From Gaoshiqia sp050298035 (lineage in GTDB: Bacteria; Bacteroidota; Bacteroidia; Bacteroidales; Prolixibacteraceae), in the NCBI GenBank assembly GCA_050298035.1, contig JBNKTK010000002.1, forward strand, positions 4,823-68,822: a DNA stretch of 64,000 bases, in the 5' to 3' direction. Below the pieces are notes generated by a model. The model was given only the letters and a program-made list of their open reading frames with translations. It was not told where the DNA came from and did no database searches. The position numbers and the translations under genes were made by a program. Shown piece after piece: positions 44,525 through 53,741 of the stretch (positions are counted from its first letter, which is position 1; every line of letters starts with the position of its first letter).

Positions 44525-45814
44525 TTACTTGTTTAAAACATTAACGTAAACATCCCGCACATTTTTGGCTGAATTTTTCCATTGCAAACTATCAACTTCT
44601 TCTTTTCCATGCTTCATAAACATGTTCCACATGGCCGGATAGTTTAATAATCCGTAAATGGCATCAGCCATAGCGTGCGTATCCCAATAGTCAATTTTCA
44701 CCGCAAATTTCAGGATTTCAGAAACTCCGGATTGGTGTGAAATAATTACCGGCACATTGGATTGCATTGCTTCGAGCGGCACAATCCCAAATGGTTCGGA
44801 AACAGAGGGCATTACAAAGACATCACTCATCCGGAACATATCAAAAACATCATCCCCTTTCAAAAACCCGGTAAAGTGAAACCGATTTGTTATTTTCAGT
44901 GCTGCAGCACGTTTTACCATGGCATTCATCATATCGCCGCTACCAGCCATGACAAAACGTACGTTATTCATTTTTTTCAATACCATATTGGCTGCCTCAA
45001 TAAAATATTCAGGGCCTTTTTGCATGGTTATGCGGCCAAGGAAGGTGACAATTTTCTCATCGACACCTTTTTTCAGCCGGATCTTTTCTTCCTGGCTTAC
45101 CGGCTCAACAGCATTGTACACCGTGGTAACCTTATCCGGATTGATCCCATACCGTTCAATCACAATTTTTCGGGTCAGATTGCTCACCGTTATAATATGG
45201 TCAGCAGCGTCCATCCCCCGTTTCTCAATCTCATAAACCTGGGGATTGACACTTCCCCCGCTCCGGTCGAAATCGGTTGCATGCACATGGATAACGAGAG
45301 GTTTCCCGGAAATCTCTTTTGCGGCAATCCCGGCAGGATAAGCCAGCCAGTCATGGGCATGGATCAGGTCAAACTCGTTGTCACGGGCAATTACTTCGGC
45401 AACCAACGAATACTTATAAATTTCATGGAGCAGATCGTTGCCGTATTTCCCTGTGAATTCAAGTCTTCCTTCTTCGTCGGTTTCGATGAAACGGGTCTTT
45501 TCTGAATACTTTTTGCTGCTCATCTTCCAGAATTCCTCCGGATCGACGTAAGGCACCATCCCCGATTCAACTTCGTAATAATCAATTTTTCTCTGCAGAT
45601 CGGTAAAATGAACAGTCTTCCTTGAAATCGAAACATTATTGGCCCCGATCAGCTGCATGCTTGATTGATCTTCATCTCCATAAGCTTTTGGCACGACAAA
45701 AGTGACATCCACATCTTTAAAACCGGCCAACCCTTTTGTCAGTCCATAGCAGGCTGTCCCCAGCCCTCCGGAAATATGAGGAGGAAATTCCCAACCAAAC
45801 ATTAATACTTTCAT
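44525..45814 (-). CDS. GT4-family glycogen synthase-like glycosyltransferase
   Basis: 429 residues, GT-B fold. The N-terminal MFGWEFPPHISGGLGTACYG has the KxGGL-like sugar-acceptor loop, and the C-terminal nucleotide-sugar site has FLGRITMQKGPEYFIEAA and MPSVSEPFGIVPLEAMQ with the E-x7-E pair. It is GT4 rather than the classic GT5 GlgA, and no glgC is in the cluster, so the sugar donor is uncertain. Placed between the debranching enzyme and GH57 genes, which supports a role in alpha-glucan synthesis. Confidence 0.88.
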   Translation of the reverse strand: MKVLMFGWEFPPHISGGLGTACYGLTKGLAGFKDVDVTFVVPKAYGDEDQSSMQLIGANNVSISRKTVHFTDLQRKIDYYEVESGMVPYVDPEEFWKMSSKKYSEKTRFIETDEEGRLEFTGKYGNDLLHEIYKYSLVAEVIARDNEFDLIHAHDWLAYPAGIAAKEISGKPLVIHVHATDFDRSGGSVNPQVYEIEKRGMDAADHIITVSNLTRKIVIERYGINPDKVTTVYNAVEPVSQEEKIRLKKGVDEKIVTFLGRITMQKGPEYFIEAANMVLKKMNNVRFVMAGSGDMMNAMVKRAAALKITNRFHFTGFLKGDDVFDMFRMSDVFVMPSVSEPFGIVPLEAMQSNVPVIISHQSGVSEILKFAVKIDYWDTHAMADAIYGLLNYPAMWNMFMKHGKEEVDSLQWKNSAKNVRDVYVNVLNK

Positions 45815-45840
45815 ATTCTGTGTCCTGTTAATTGTTCATT

Positions 45841-47787
45841 CTATTCTTCAAAACTGATCACCATTTTGTAGGCCCGGATCACAGCACCTACACTCCATGC
45901 CTGCGATATAGCGCCCTTTGCACTATGTGGTGGGTTTCCATTGTACATTTCGGCAATGGTCCCGATGCAATGTTCTGACATATCTTCCTCGAATCCTTCA
46001 ATCGTCCTTTTTAGAAAAGGTAACCCGCTCCGTTTATGGATTTTCAGGTACCCCTCAACAAAAAACTGGATCAACCATGGCCAAACGGTTCCCTGGTGAA
46101 GTGCCTTTTCCCGATGGGCAACATTCCCATCGCATGCCCCTTCGTAAAATGGGCTTTCGGGAGTCAGCGACCTCAATCCCCGTGGCGTGAGCAGTTGCTT
46201 TTTCACAACTCCCAGTATCAGTTTTTGTTTTTCCCTGTCCAGTGGGGTATATTTCATTGCAGCTGCAATCACAACACTCGGGCGGACAGTGCAGTCTTTT
46301 TCACTGTCAGACACCCAATCGGCCAAACTTTCTTTTTGTTCACACCAGAATTCCTGAATAAATGAACTTGCAATAACAGCCGGCCATTTCGCCCATTCTT
46401 TAATAAACCCCTTGTCTCCACCGGCATGGGCCAATTCGAGTGCAAAACAAATGGCATTATACCACAAAGCATTTACCTCAACGCAAAAGCCTTTCCGTTT
46501 TACCACAGGTTGCCCGTCAACATATGAGTCCATCCAGGTCAGGGCAATTGTATCATTTTCGCCGGAAACCAAGCCATTCTCATGCATTTTTATCTGATAG
46601 TCGGTCCCGACCTTGTAAGCTGACAGTATTTGCTTCATTGCAGGCCCGTACTTTTTCCAAATGTATTTGCTTTCTTTTACTTCTGCTGCCAGTTGCTGAA
46701 TGGCCCAAAAGAACCAAAGCGGCGCATCAATCGAGTCGAAGCCGGAATCGCCGGTTCCGCTATGTTTCGGGAACAATCCGTTTTTCAACCGGGCAAGCTG
46801 GGTGTCAACCACTGCTTCAAAAGTTTCCCGATCGTCCAGGGAGAGTGTTAACCCGGGAAGGGCAATAAAAGTCTGACGGGTATTCCCGTTATACCATGGG
46901 AACCCGGAGATAATATCTGTTTCGTTTCCCTTCCGCAAAATGAATTGTTGCGCCGAATTGGACAGGCAGTTCATAAATGAATCCCGAGGGATGCGCTTCC
47001 CTATTTCTTTGGTGAACTTTGCTTTTAAAGAAGCCGGCTTCACCTCAGATGTAGAGGCAGAAAAAACAATGCTTTCACCTTTTTTTATAGGCACCTCAAA
47101 ATACCCGGGAACAAAAAGGTCTTCAGTTGACTCATAACCTCTTTCTTTTTCTTTCAGGTATTCTATATCGTTGTACCAGGTCGGTACAGGAACAAATTCA
47201 ACTTCTTTTGAGAACTGCATGTGCAAATAAGGATATCCTTCATACAGTTTCATTTTTATGCCACTATCAACAGGAATATATTTTGTATTGGCATACATAT
47301 TGGCCTTGCTTAGCGAATGAACATTTCGAAATGCAAGAAACGGTCTAAACCTTAAAACTGTTGGCGAATGAGCATCAACCAACGTATAACGGACCAATGA
47401 CTGTTGCTCGTTTTCAACCAAGAGCCGTTCCTTGGTCAAAATGACTCCTCCCACCCGCCAGGTTGTTTTGGGAACGGTCTCAGCATCATAGTCCTGGATG
47501 TATTTATGCCCTTTGGGCTCATAATGATCTCCCCCATACCGGTGAATGCCTAAATTGAACTCTGCCCCATATTGAATAACCGTTTCATCCAATGAAGAAA
47601 GCAGAACATGCTTACCTCCATCCAGTTCCGGGACCGGGCAAATTAGCAAACCGTGGTACTTGCGGGTATTACACCCGGCAATAGTGGTACTGATATAGGA
47701 ACCAGCCCTGTTCGACCTAAGAATTTCGCGTGCAAGTGAATATTCAAGGTTGACTAAACTGCTTTTGTCAAATTTTAAGTAACTCAT
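45841..47787 (-). CDS. Glycogen debranching enzyme (amylo-alpha-1,6-glucosidase type)
   Basis: 648 residues. The N-terminal GDE_N-like domain (about 15-230) starts LAREILRSNRAGSYISTTIAG with NTRKYHGLL. The C-terminal alpha/alpha-barrel (about 275-640) has GFPWYNGNTRQTFIALPG (a DTxx-like site with R-Q), IDAPLWFFWAIQQL, TWMDSYVDG and EALHQGTVWPWL-like HQGTVWPW. It removes alpha-1,6 branch points. It opens the four-gene run and lies 189 bases behind the GSCFA gene; I see nothing in that gap except AT-rich DNA. Confidence 0.9.
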   Translation of the reverse strand: MSYLKFDKSSLVNLEYSLAREILRSNRAGSYISTTIAGCNTRKYHGLLICPVPELDGGKHVLLSSLDETVIQYGAEFNLGIHRYGGDHYEPKGHKYIQDYDAETVPKTTWRVGGVILTKERLLVENEQQSLVRYTLVDAHSPTVLRFRPFLAFRNVHSLSKANMYANTKYIPVDSGIKMKLYEGYPYLHMQFSKEVEFVPVPTWYNDIEYLKEKERGYESTEDLFVPGYFEVPIKKGESIVFSASTSEVKPASLKAKFTKEIGKRIPRDSFMNCLSNSAQQFILRKGNETDIISGFPWYNGNTRQTFIALPGLTLSLDDRETFEAVVDTQLARLKNGLFPKHSGTGDSGFDSIDAPLWFFWAIQQLAAEVKESKYIWKKYGPAMKQILSAYKVGTDYQIKMHENGLVSGENDTIALTWMDSYVDGQPVVKRKGFCVEVNALWYNAICFALELAHAGGDKGFIKEWAKWPAVIASSFIQEFWCEQKESLADWVSDSEKDCTVRPSVVIAAAMKYTPLDREKQKLILGVVKKQLLTPRGLRSLTPESPFYEGACDGNVAHREKALHQGTVWPWLIQFFVEGYLKIHKRSGLPFLKRTIEGFEEDMSEHCIGTIAEMYNGNPPHSAKGAISQAWSVGAVIRAYKMVISFEE

Positions 47788-47976
47788 AAATTTCAGACTT
47801 TAGCCTAAAACGAACTTAAGGTCGCGGACCCGTTTATTTATTTTCTTTATCCTGTCTCTCAGAAACATCCTGAAGACCAAAATGCGACTACAATTATTTC
47901 ACTATACTTAAAAAGGGAAGAACACAGAATTACTGGAAAAGGTTTGTGCTAACAAAAATAATGAAACTATTTTTAT

Positions 47977-48993
47977 TCAGTGTCTCCTTTTCTCCTGGCT
48001 TCCACGCAATTCACACTCGAAGTGTGTTTTTTCAACTGTCAAGTTAAGATAAGGGAAATTAATTGTTAATTCCTCGATTTTTCTAAGGTTATATAACAGA
48101 AACTTCTCATAGCTTTCTGAGCCAGAATTGAATGGTCTATGCTCTGAAGCCTTTATAATTTTCACAACATCTTTTGACAGTTTCAAACTTTCTTCCGAAA
48201 TCATTACCTTACTGAACTTTTCCCATATGTGATCAACTGCCACACTACTTAAATGCAGTAAATCAGGTGCATAAAAACGATAATCCCTCAACTCATCCAT
48301 GACAATTTCATAAGAGGGGAAATACGCGCAACGTTCATTCCCAAATCCGGAAACCAACCGGTCAACAGCCAAAAGCAGTGTCGACTTGCTGAGTTGATTT
48401 CCGACTGCACCATCTTTCCAGTGACGAATCGGACTCACCGTAAACAGTATTCTTAAATCACTGTTAAATCTCCAAACATCTGTCAATAAATCCTTAAATT
48501 TGGTGACAATTTCACTCAAATCCAACCTAAATCGTTTAAAAGTGCCAGATGTGAACTTATGACAATTGGAAACGACCTCGCCAGATTGTTTTAACTCGTA
48601 GGCACATGAAGTTCCAAGCGTGATGATCAGGTAATTTGCTTCTTTCAAAAAAGTCCGTGACCGTTCAAGCCGGCTATTAATATTTTGTAATGTTTGTTCG
48701 GCCGCGGTTGATGAAAACCTGCTATGATGATCAAAACTTCCCCAAATACCATCATGTTCAAACAAATCCTTCTCATTATATATTTTGTCGGAAAGCAGGA
48801 TACGGATACTTTTGGCCACGGAAACCGGATTATAGATGATCCCGAACGGGTTGACATCAGCCTGAAATTTCAGCCGCTGCAACCGCTCTCCAATGTTTTC
48901 GGCAAAACACGAGCCCATTAGCATCACTTTATCGTCATAACCAATCCGCCAACCGACGTCTTCAATTTCTACTTCCGTAAAGTATTGATTCAT
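47977..48993 (-). CDS. GSCFA-domain protein
   Basis: 338 residues named by the motif GSCFAENIGERL near residue 27. The rest (NPFGIIYNPVSVAKSI, IITLGTSCAYE, FTVSPIRHWKDG) follows the family, which relates to SGNH hydrolases: Gly-Ser-Cys in place of GDS, an Asn/Gly block and a C-terminal D-x-x-H (PDLLHLSSVAVDHIW). Its start overlaps the glgB stop by one base (TAATG), so it is coupled to the branching enzyme. A role in modifying a glucan or its acyl groups is possible but unproven. Confidence 0.88.
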   Translation of the reverse strand: MNQYFTEVEIEDVGWRIGYDDKVMLMGSCFAENIGERLQRLKFQADVNPFGIIYNPVSVAKSIRILLSDKIYNEKDLFEHDGIWGSFDHHSRFSSTAAEQTLQNINSRLERSRTFLKEANYLIITLGTSCAYELKQSGEVVSNCHKFTSGTFKRFRLDLSEIVTKFKDLLTDVWRFNSDLRILFTVSPIRHWKDGAVGNQLSKSTLLLAVDRLVSGFGNERCAYFPSYEIVMDELRDYRFYAPDLLHLSSVAVDHIWEKFSKVMISEESLKLSKDVVKIIKASEHRPFNSGSESYEKFLLYNLRKIEELTINFPYLNLTVEKTHFECELRGSQEKRRH

Positions 48994-51005
48994 TATCGTA
49001 CACGTTTAAATGCTTCTTTCTTCAATACCATTGCCGTCCGTGCAGGCAAATACAGATTCAAATAATGCTGATGGCTCATATGTGCCGCTGGACGGGTGTA
49101 ATACACTTGTTGATGATCAATACGGTTTTGCCCGCCGAAACGGTCTTCATCCGTATCGAACAAAACTTTATACTTTGCTGCTTCCATTGGGATTCCGTAG
49201 CCGGTATACGAATTTACCGGGTGAAAATTGAACACTACTAAAAAATCCCCTCTATGGTATGCCAGCACCTGATCCTGCTTATTATCAAAATAGCGATACA
49301 CTTCCGGAATTTCAAGCAGATGCTCATCCCGGATCCACCGCATCATTTCCCGGTCAAAGTCCGACAGCCAATGAAAGCGCAACTCGGGGTCATCAGCTAT
49401 GCTCCAGATACGGCGTGCATGTTTGTATGACCAGTTATTCCCCAGCCGCGGGAAATCAATCCATTCCGGATGACCAAATTCATTTCCCATGAAATTCAGG
49501 TAGGCGCCACCGGCCGTGCTTACTGTTGCCAACCTGATCATTTTATGAAGTGCAATTCCCCGGTCAACCGCCATATTCGGTTGATCTTTCCGCATACTGA
49601 AATACATCTCTTTATCAATCAAACGGAAAATGATTGTTTTGTCGCCAACCAATGCCTGGTCGTGCGATTCGGCATAACTAACGACCTTTTCATCCATCCG
49701 TTTCGAGGTCAGCTCGTAGTAGATTTGCCCAACATCCCAATTTTCATCCGCAACCTCCTTGATCAACTTTATCCAGAAGTCAGGTACTCCCATGGCCATG
49801 CGGTAGTCAAATCCCAGACCTCCTTCTTCAATTGAAGTTGCCAACCCGGGCATTCCGCTCATTTCCTCGGCTATCGAAAGGGCATTGGGATTGATCTCGT
49901 GGATCAACCTATTGGCCAGGTAAAAATAGCTGATTGCTTCCCCGTCAACATTAGGGGTAAAATAATCATCATAGCTGGTAAAAGCTTTCCCCAATCCATG
50001 ATCGAAATACAGCATGCTGGTGACCCCGTCGAACCTGAACCCGTCAAATTTGAACTCCTCCAACCAGTAGCGAATGTTGGACAAAAGGAAGTGCAGCACT
50101 TCATTCTTGCCATAATTAAAACAATAGGAATCCCAGGCCGGATGTTCTCCACGGCCACCTTCATGAAAAAACTGATAACGGGTACCATCATAATTACCCA
50201 ACCCTTCTGTTTCATTTTTTACGGCATGCGAATGAACCAGGTCGATAATAACGGCCAATCCCATCCCGTGAGCGGCATCAATCAGGGCTTTTAGCTCATC
50301 GGGTGTCCCGAACCGGGAAGATGGCGCAAAAAAGCTAGAGACATGATAGCCAAAGCTTCCGTAATAGGGATGTTCCGGAATTGCCATGATCTGTACGGTA
50401 TTGTACCCGGCATTCTTAATCCGGGGCAAGATATGCTCACGAAACTCATTATACGTATGTACCCGTTCTTCTTCACCGGCCATACCAATATGACTTTCAT
50501 AAATCAGCGGAGCTTCATTTCCCCGGTCAAAGGTTGGGTGTTTCCACTGAAAGCTTTCCTCCGGATGCCAAACCTGGGCATTAAAAATCTTCGTTTCATC
50601 ATCCTGCACCACCCGGGTTACCCAGGCTGGGATACGTTTTCCGCTTCCACCCGGCCAATGCATCGAAAAGGCATACAGGTCGCCATGCTTTAGCTGGTTC
50701 TCGTTCATATTAAGCTCCCAGGTACCATTACCCAACGACTGAAGCTTATAGGACTCCTGTTCCTGCCAGTTATTGAAATCACCGATCAAAAAGACAGCGC
50801 TGGCGTTTGGCGCCCAATCCCGGAGTACCCACCCAGACCCGGTTTTATGCAAACCAAACCAAAGATGACCACTCGCGAACTCTGCCAGGGTACTGTCGTT
50901 TATCAATTCCTGTTCTTTCTTGCAGGCCGCTTCGTATCGTGAAATAACCATCGGGGCAAATGGTTCTAGCCATGCATCGTTCTTAATGAGTTTTGGTAAT
51001 TCCAT
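48993..51005 (-). CDS. glgB: 1,4-alpha-glucan branching enzyme, GH13
   Basis: Makes alpha-1,6 branches in glycogen, 670 residues. A CBM48 domain (about 40-140, WVLRDWAPNASAVFLIGDFN) precedes the GH13 barrel with IIDLVHSHAVKN, FDGFRFDGVTSML (nucleophile Asp), SIAEEMSGMPG (acid/base Glu) and YAESHDQALVGD. The C-terminal all-beta domain ends the protein. It is first gene of the glgB-GSCFA unit and is divergent from the GH3 gene. Confidence 0.94.
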   Translation of the reverse strand: MELPKLIKNDAWLEPFAPMVISRYEAACKKEQELINDSTLAEFASGHLWFGLHKTGSGWVLRDWAPNASAVFLIGDFNNWQEQESYKLQSLGNGTWELNMNENQLKHGDLYAFSMHWPGGSGKRIPAWVTRVVQDDETKIFNAQVWHPEESFQWKHPTFDRGNEAPLIYESHIGMAGEEERVHTYNEFREHILPRIKNAGYNTVQIMAIPEHPYYGSFGYHVSSFFAPSSRFGTPDELKALIDAAHGMGLAVIIDLVHSHAVKNETEGLGNYDGTRYQFFHEGGRGEHPAWDSYCFNYGKNEVLHFLLSNIRYWLEEFKFDGFRFDGVTSMLYFDHGLGKAFTSYDDYFTPNVDGEAISYFYLANRLIHEINPNALSIAEEMSGMPGLATSIEEGGLGFDYRMAMGVPDFWIKLIKEVADENWDVGQIYYELTSKRMDEKVVSYAESHDQALVGDKTIIFRLIDKEMYFSMRKDQPNMAVDRGIALHKMIRLATVSTAGGAYLNFMGNEFGHPEWIDFPRLGNNWSYKHARRIWSIADDPELRFHWLSDFDREMMRWIRDEHLLEIPEVYRYFDNKQDQVLAYHRGDFLVVFNFHPVNSYTGYGIPMEAAKYKVLFDTDEDRFGGQNRIDHQQVYYTRPAAHMSHQHYLNLYLPARTAMVLKKEAFKRVR

Positions 51006-51196
51006 ACGATTTGCGTTTCCCTAAAGATATATAAATGCACGTAGCTTTCTCATTCAATACTGTTCAATTGCAAAAGATTTTACATCGCCTTCACAATTCC
51101 GAAAAGTTTACGGACATACTAAACAACAGATGGGATAATTTTTCATCCCCGGAATTTCAATTTATCTTTTATCATCGTAACCTCAAATCGCTAAAA

Positions 51197-53164
51197 ATGA
51201 AAAAATTATTCCGGGCACTGGCATATTTCCTGGCCATCATTCTTGGCCTTATCCTGTTTTCAGTCCTTATTTTCAATGGCTATTACGCGATTCTAAACAG
51301 CAAGTCAAAAAAACAACTTCAGGAAACCAAAATACTAAGCCAAAACGGTTTCGAGTTTCGCGACCTGAATAAGAACGGGAAACTTGACATTTATGAAGAC
51401 AATCGTCAACCGGTTGAAGACCGGGTAAACGACCTGCTTTCTCAAATGACGATTGCCGAAAAAGCCGGACTGATGTGGCATCCGCCTATCGAAATCGGCG
51501 ACGGAGGGACAATACAACGCAAGCCCGGTTTAATGAGCCCAACGTCCACATACGATGCGCTGATAAACAAGAAAATCAACCATTATAATTTGTTCGCCGT
51601 CCCGGGGACGACACAATTGGCCGAATGGTCGAACCGAATACAGAAGCTGGCCGAATCGACCCGCTTGGGCATCCCTGTCTCCATCAGTACCGATCCAAGG
51701 CATGGCATTTCCAACTTTATTGTCACCGATCTACTTGGCGGTGACTGGTCGAAATGGCCGGAACCAATCGGGCTGGCTGCAACCGGTGACTCAGCGCTGG
51801 TTGCCGAGTTTGGCCGGATTGCCAGCCAGGAGTACCGGGCAGTTGGTATCCGAACCGCGTTACATCCTATGGCCGACCTGGCCACCGAGCCACGCTGGGC
51901 ACGGATTAACGGCACATTTGGTGAAGATGCCGGGTTATCGGCAAAAATGACAGCAGCCTACATTTATGGTTTTCAGGGTGAAGAATTGGGGCCGCAAAGT
52001 GTTGCCTGCATGACCAAGCACTGGCCAGGCGGCGGTCCACAGGAAAACGGCGAAGATGCCCATTTCCATTATGGCAAAAACCAGGTCTACCCCGGCAATA
52101 ACTTCGAATATCACCTTATTCCTTTTAAAGCAGCGTTGAAAGCCAACACAGCCATGATCATGCCTTACTACGGTGTTCCGCTCAACCAGACTAGCGAGAA
52201 TGTCGGCATGAGTTTCAACAAAGAAATTATTACCGACCAGCTCCGTAAAGAATACGGTTACGATGGAATTGTTTGCACTGACTGGGGCATTATTGAAGGA
52301 TTTTCATTCCTGGGCTACGAAATTGTTGAAGCCAAAGACTGGGGCGTTGAAGACCTGACCATTCCACAACGGATTAAGAAAGCAATTGATGCCGGAGTCG
52401 ACCAATTCGGCGGAAACATGAACACCGACCAACTGTTAAGGCTGATCAAAAAAGGTGAAATCAGCGAGGAACGAATCAACGAATCGGCCAAAAGATTGCT
52501 CCGCGTAAAATTCGCCCTTGGCTTGTTTGACAATCCTTTTGTTGACCCGGAAGAAGCAACAAAAATCGTCAATAATAAAGAAGCTGAAGAAAAAGGGAAA
52601 CTGGCACAGCGCAAATCGATTGTTCTATTAAAGAATGAGATGCAGGCAGACAGCAGCCACATCCTTCCACTTAAAAAAAACATAAAGGTATATCTCGAAA
52701 ACATCAGGCCGGATGTTGCTTCAAAATATGCAACCGTGGTGGACAGCCTGGCAGATGCAGATTTTGCCATTCTCCGGGTGCAAACACCATTTGAGCCCCG
52801 CACCGGCGACTTTATTGAAAGCTTTTTTCACCAGGGAGACCTCGATTTTAAAGAACCTGAACTTAGCCGGATCCTGAAAATCATGAATGCAAAGCCAACA
52901 ATTGTTTGTGTTTACATGGACCGCCCGGCAGTGATCCCGGAGATTGCAGCACAAAGCAAAGCTCTATTGGCCGATTTTGGCGCTTTCGATGATGCAGTCC
53001 TGGATATCATTTTTGGCAATTTCAACCCATGCGCCAAGCTACCGTTCGAAATCCCTTCATCAATGGAGGCGGTGAAAAATCAAAAAGAAGATGTCCCGTA
53101 CGACTCTGATTCGCCATTGTACCCGTTTGGATTTGGATTAAGCTATGAAGAAGTTTCTTACTAA
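51197..53164 (+). CDS. Glycoside hydrolase family 3 protein (beta-glucosidase-like)
   Basis: 655 residues from the ATG at 51197 (MKKLFRALAYFLAII), chosen because it opens a signal peptide or anchor. The extra 54 codons upstream are not protein-like. The GH3 N-domain (about 80-410) has GIPVSISTDPRHG, HPMADLATEPRWAR, ACMTKHWPGGG and the nucleophile Asp in YDGIVCTDWGII. The C-domain (about 450-640) ends LYPFGFGLSYEE. Probably periplasmic or outer-surface and active on beta-glucosides. It stands alone and is divergent from glgB. Confidence 0.92.
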   Translation: MKKLFRALAYFLAIILGLILFSVLIFNGYYAILNSKSKKQLQETKILSQNGFEFRDLNKNGKLDIYEDNRQPVEDRVNDLLSQMTIAEKAGLMWHPPIEIGDGGTIQRKPGLMSPTSTYDALINKKINHYNLFAVPGTTQLAEWSNRIQKLAESTRLGIPVSISTDPRHGISNFIVTDLLGGDWSKWPEPIGLAATGDSALVAEFGRIASQEYRAVGIRTALHPMADLATEPRWARINGTFGEDAGLSAKMTAAYIYGFQGEELGPQSVACMTKHWPGGGPQENGEDAHFHYGKNQVYPGNNFEYHLIPFKAALKANTAMIMPYYGVPLNQTSENVGMSFNKEIITDQLRKEYGYDGIVCTDWGIIEGFSFLGYEIVEAKDWGVEDLTIPQRIKKAIDAGVDQFGGNMNTDQLLRLIKKGEISEERINESAKRLLRVKFALGLFDNPFVDPEEATKIVNNKEAEEKGKLAQRKSIVLLKNEMQADSSHILPLKKNIKVYLENIRPDVASKYATVVDSLADADFAILRVQTPFEPRTGDFIESFFHQGDLDFKEPELSRILKIMNAKPTIVCVYMDRPAVIPEIAAQSKALLADFGAFDDAVLDIIFGNFNPCAKLPFEIPSSMEAVKNQKEDVPYDSDSPLYPFGFGLSYEEVSY

Positions 53165-53312
53165 CCCCCTGATGTGCACAACGCACACAACGAGCCACCA
53201 GGTTTTGACAACCTTTCTTTCACACTTGTTGAAACAGGCTATTGAGTTTGAAACGTTCAGATGAATAAACTGGTTTACATCCCGGGTTACATGCAAGCTT
53301 AAAAACGAGACT

Positions 53313-53358
53313 AAAAAAGAAAATCAGCCAGTTCTCCAAAATCGTAACTGACTGATTT
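53313..53358 (-). terminator. Terminator behind the degenerate tRNA
   Basis: Minus-strand AAATCAGTCAGTT pairs with AACTGGCTGATTT (one wobble) with a 12-base loop, followed by a T-rich tract (A6 at 53313-53318 on the plus strand). The stretch 53165-53312 before it holds nothing recognised. Confidence 0.7.
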
Positions 53359-53362
53359 TATG

Positions 53363-53466
53363 AGCAAGAAACGGGGGTCCCCGTCTGACCGCGAAGCCGG
53401 GCAGGGAACCCGCGACCCTCAGCTTAGGATCCGGCAGCTGCCGGACTACCACTGTGCTACTCTCGC
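53363..53466 (-). pseudogene. Degenerate tRNA-Gly copy with rewritten arms
   Basis: Starts GCGAGAGTAGC and ends CCCCCGTTTCTTGC like the tRNA-Gly at 53619-53690, and shares AAGCTGAGGGTCGCGGGTTC. The D/anticodon segment is replaced by a block containing CCGGCAGCTGCCGG, and 26 extra bases split the T-loop between TTC and GAC. The D-stem and anticodon stem cannot form normally, so it is unlikely to be charged. It has no TAnnTTTG box of its own and is followed by a terminator. Confidence 0.7.
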
Positions 53467-53573
53467 ATAAGCAACACAAGAATCAATCTCACGGCACAAA
53501 ATGAATTTGATGATTACCAAGGGGCGATAGGTTGTATCTCTTTTTTAAATGATTGATCATGGAACGAACAGAC

Positions 53574-53604
53574 ACAAAAAAAGAGCTGGACTTCTGTCCA
53601 ACTC
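53574..53604 (-). terminator. Intrinsic terminator of tRNA-Gly
   Basis: Minus-strand GAGTTGGAC, loop AGAA, GTCCAGCTC (one wobble), then seven T. It starts about 15 bases after the tRNA 3' end. Confidence 0.88.
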
Positions 53605-53618
53605 CGTTGCTGACCGTG

Positions 53619-53690
53619 AGCGAGAAACGGGGGTCGAACCCGCGACCCTCAGCTTGGGAAGCTGATGCTCTACCACTGAGCTACTCTCGC
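53619..53690 (-). tRNA. tRNA-Gly (anticodon CCC)
   Basis: Full cloverleaf: acceptor GCGAGAG/TTCTCGC, D-arm GCTC-AGTGGTA-GAGC, anticodon arm TCAGC-TTCCCAA-GCTGA with anticodon CCC, variable loop GGGTC, T-arm GCGGG-TTCGACC-CCCGT. The discriminator base is U, normal for bacterial tRNA-Gly. CCA is not encoded. It reads GGG codons. Confidence 0.95.
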
Positions 53691-53706
53691 AAAATGTTTA
53701 CGGGCT

Positions 53707-53714
53707 CAAATTTA
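53707..53714 (-). promoter_or_regulatory. -7 box TAAATTTG before tRNA-Gly
   Basis: Exact TAnnTTTG on the minus strand, 16 bases before the tRNA 5' end. Confidence 0.5.
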
Positions 53715-53741
53715 ACACATTTTCAAATCCGTTGGAAACAT

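Noticed and set aside
51035..51196. Longer start of the GH3 protein
   Set aside because: The added 54 residues are not protein-like and precede a normal signal sequence at 51197.
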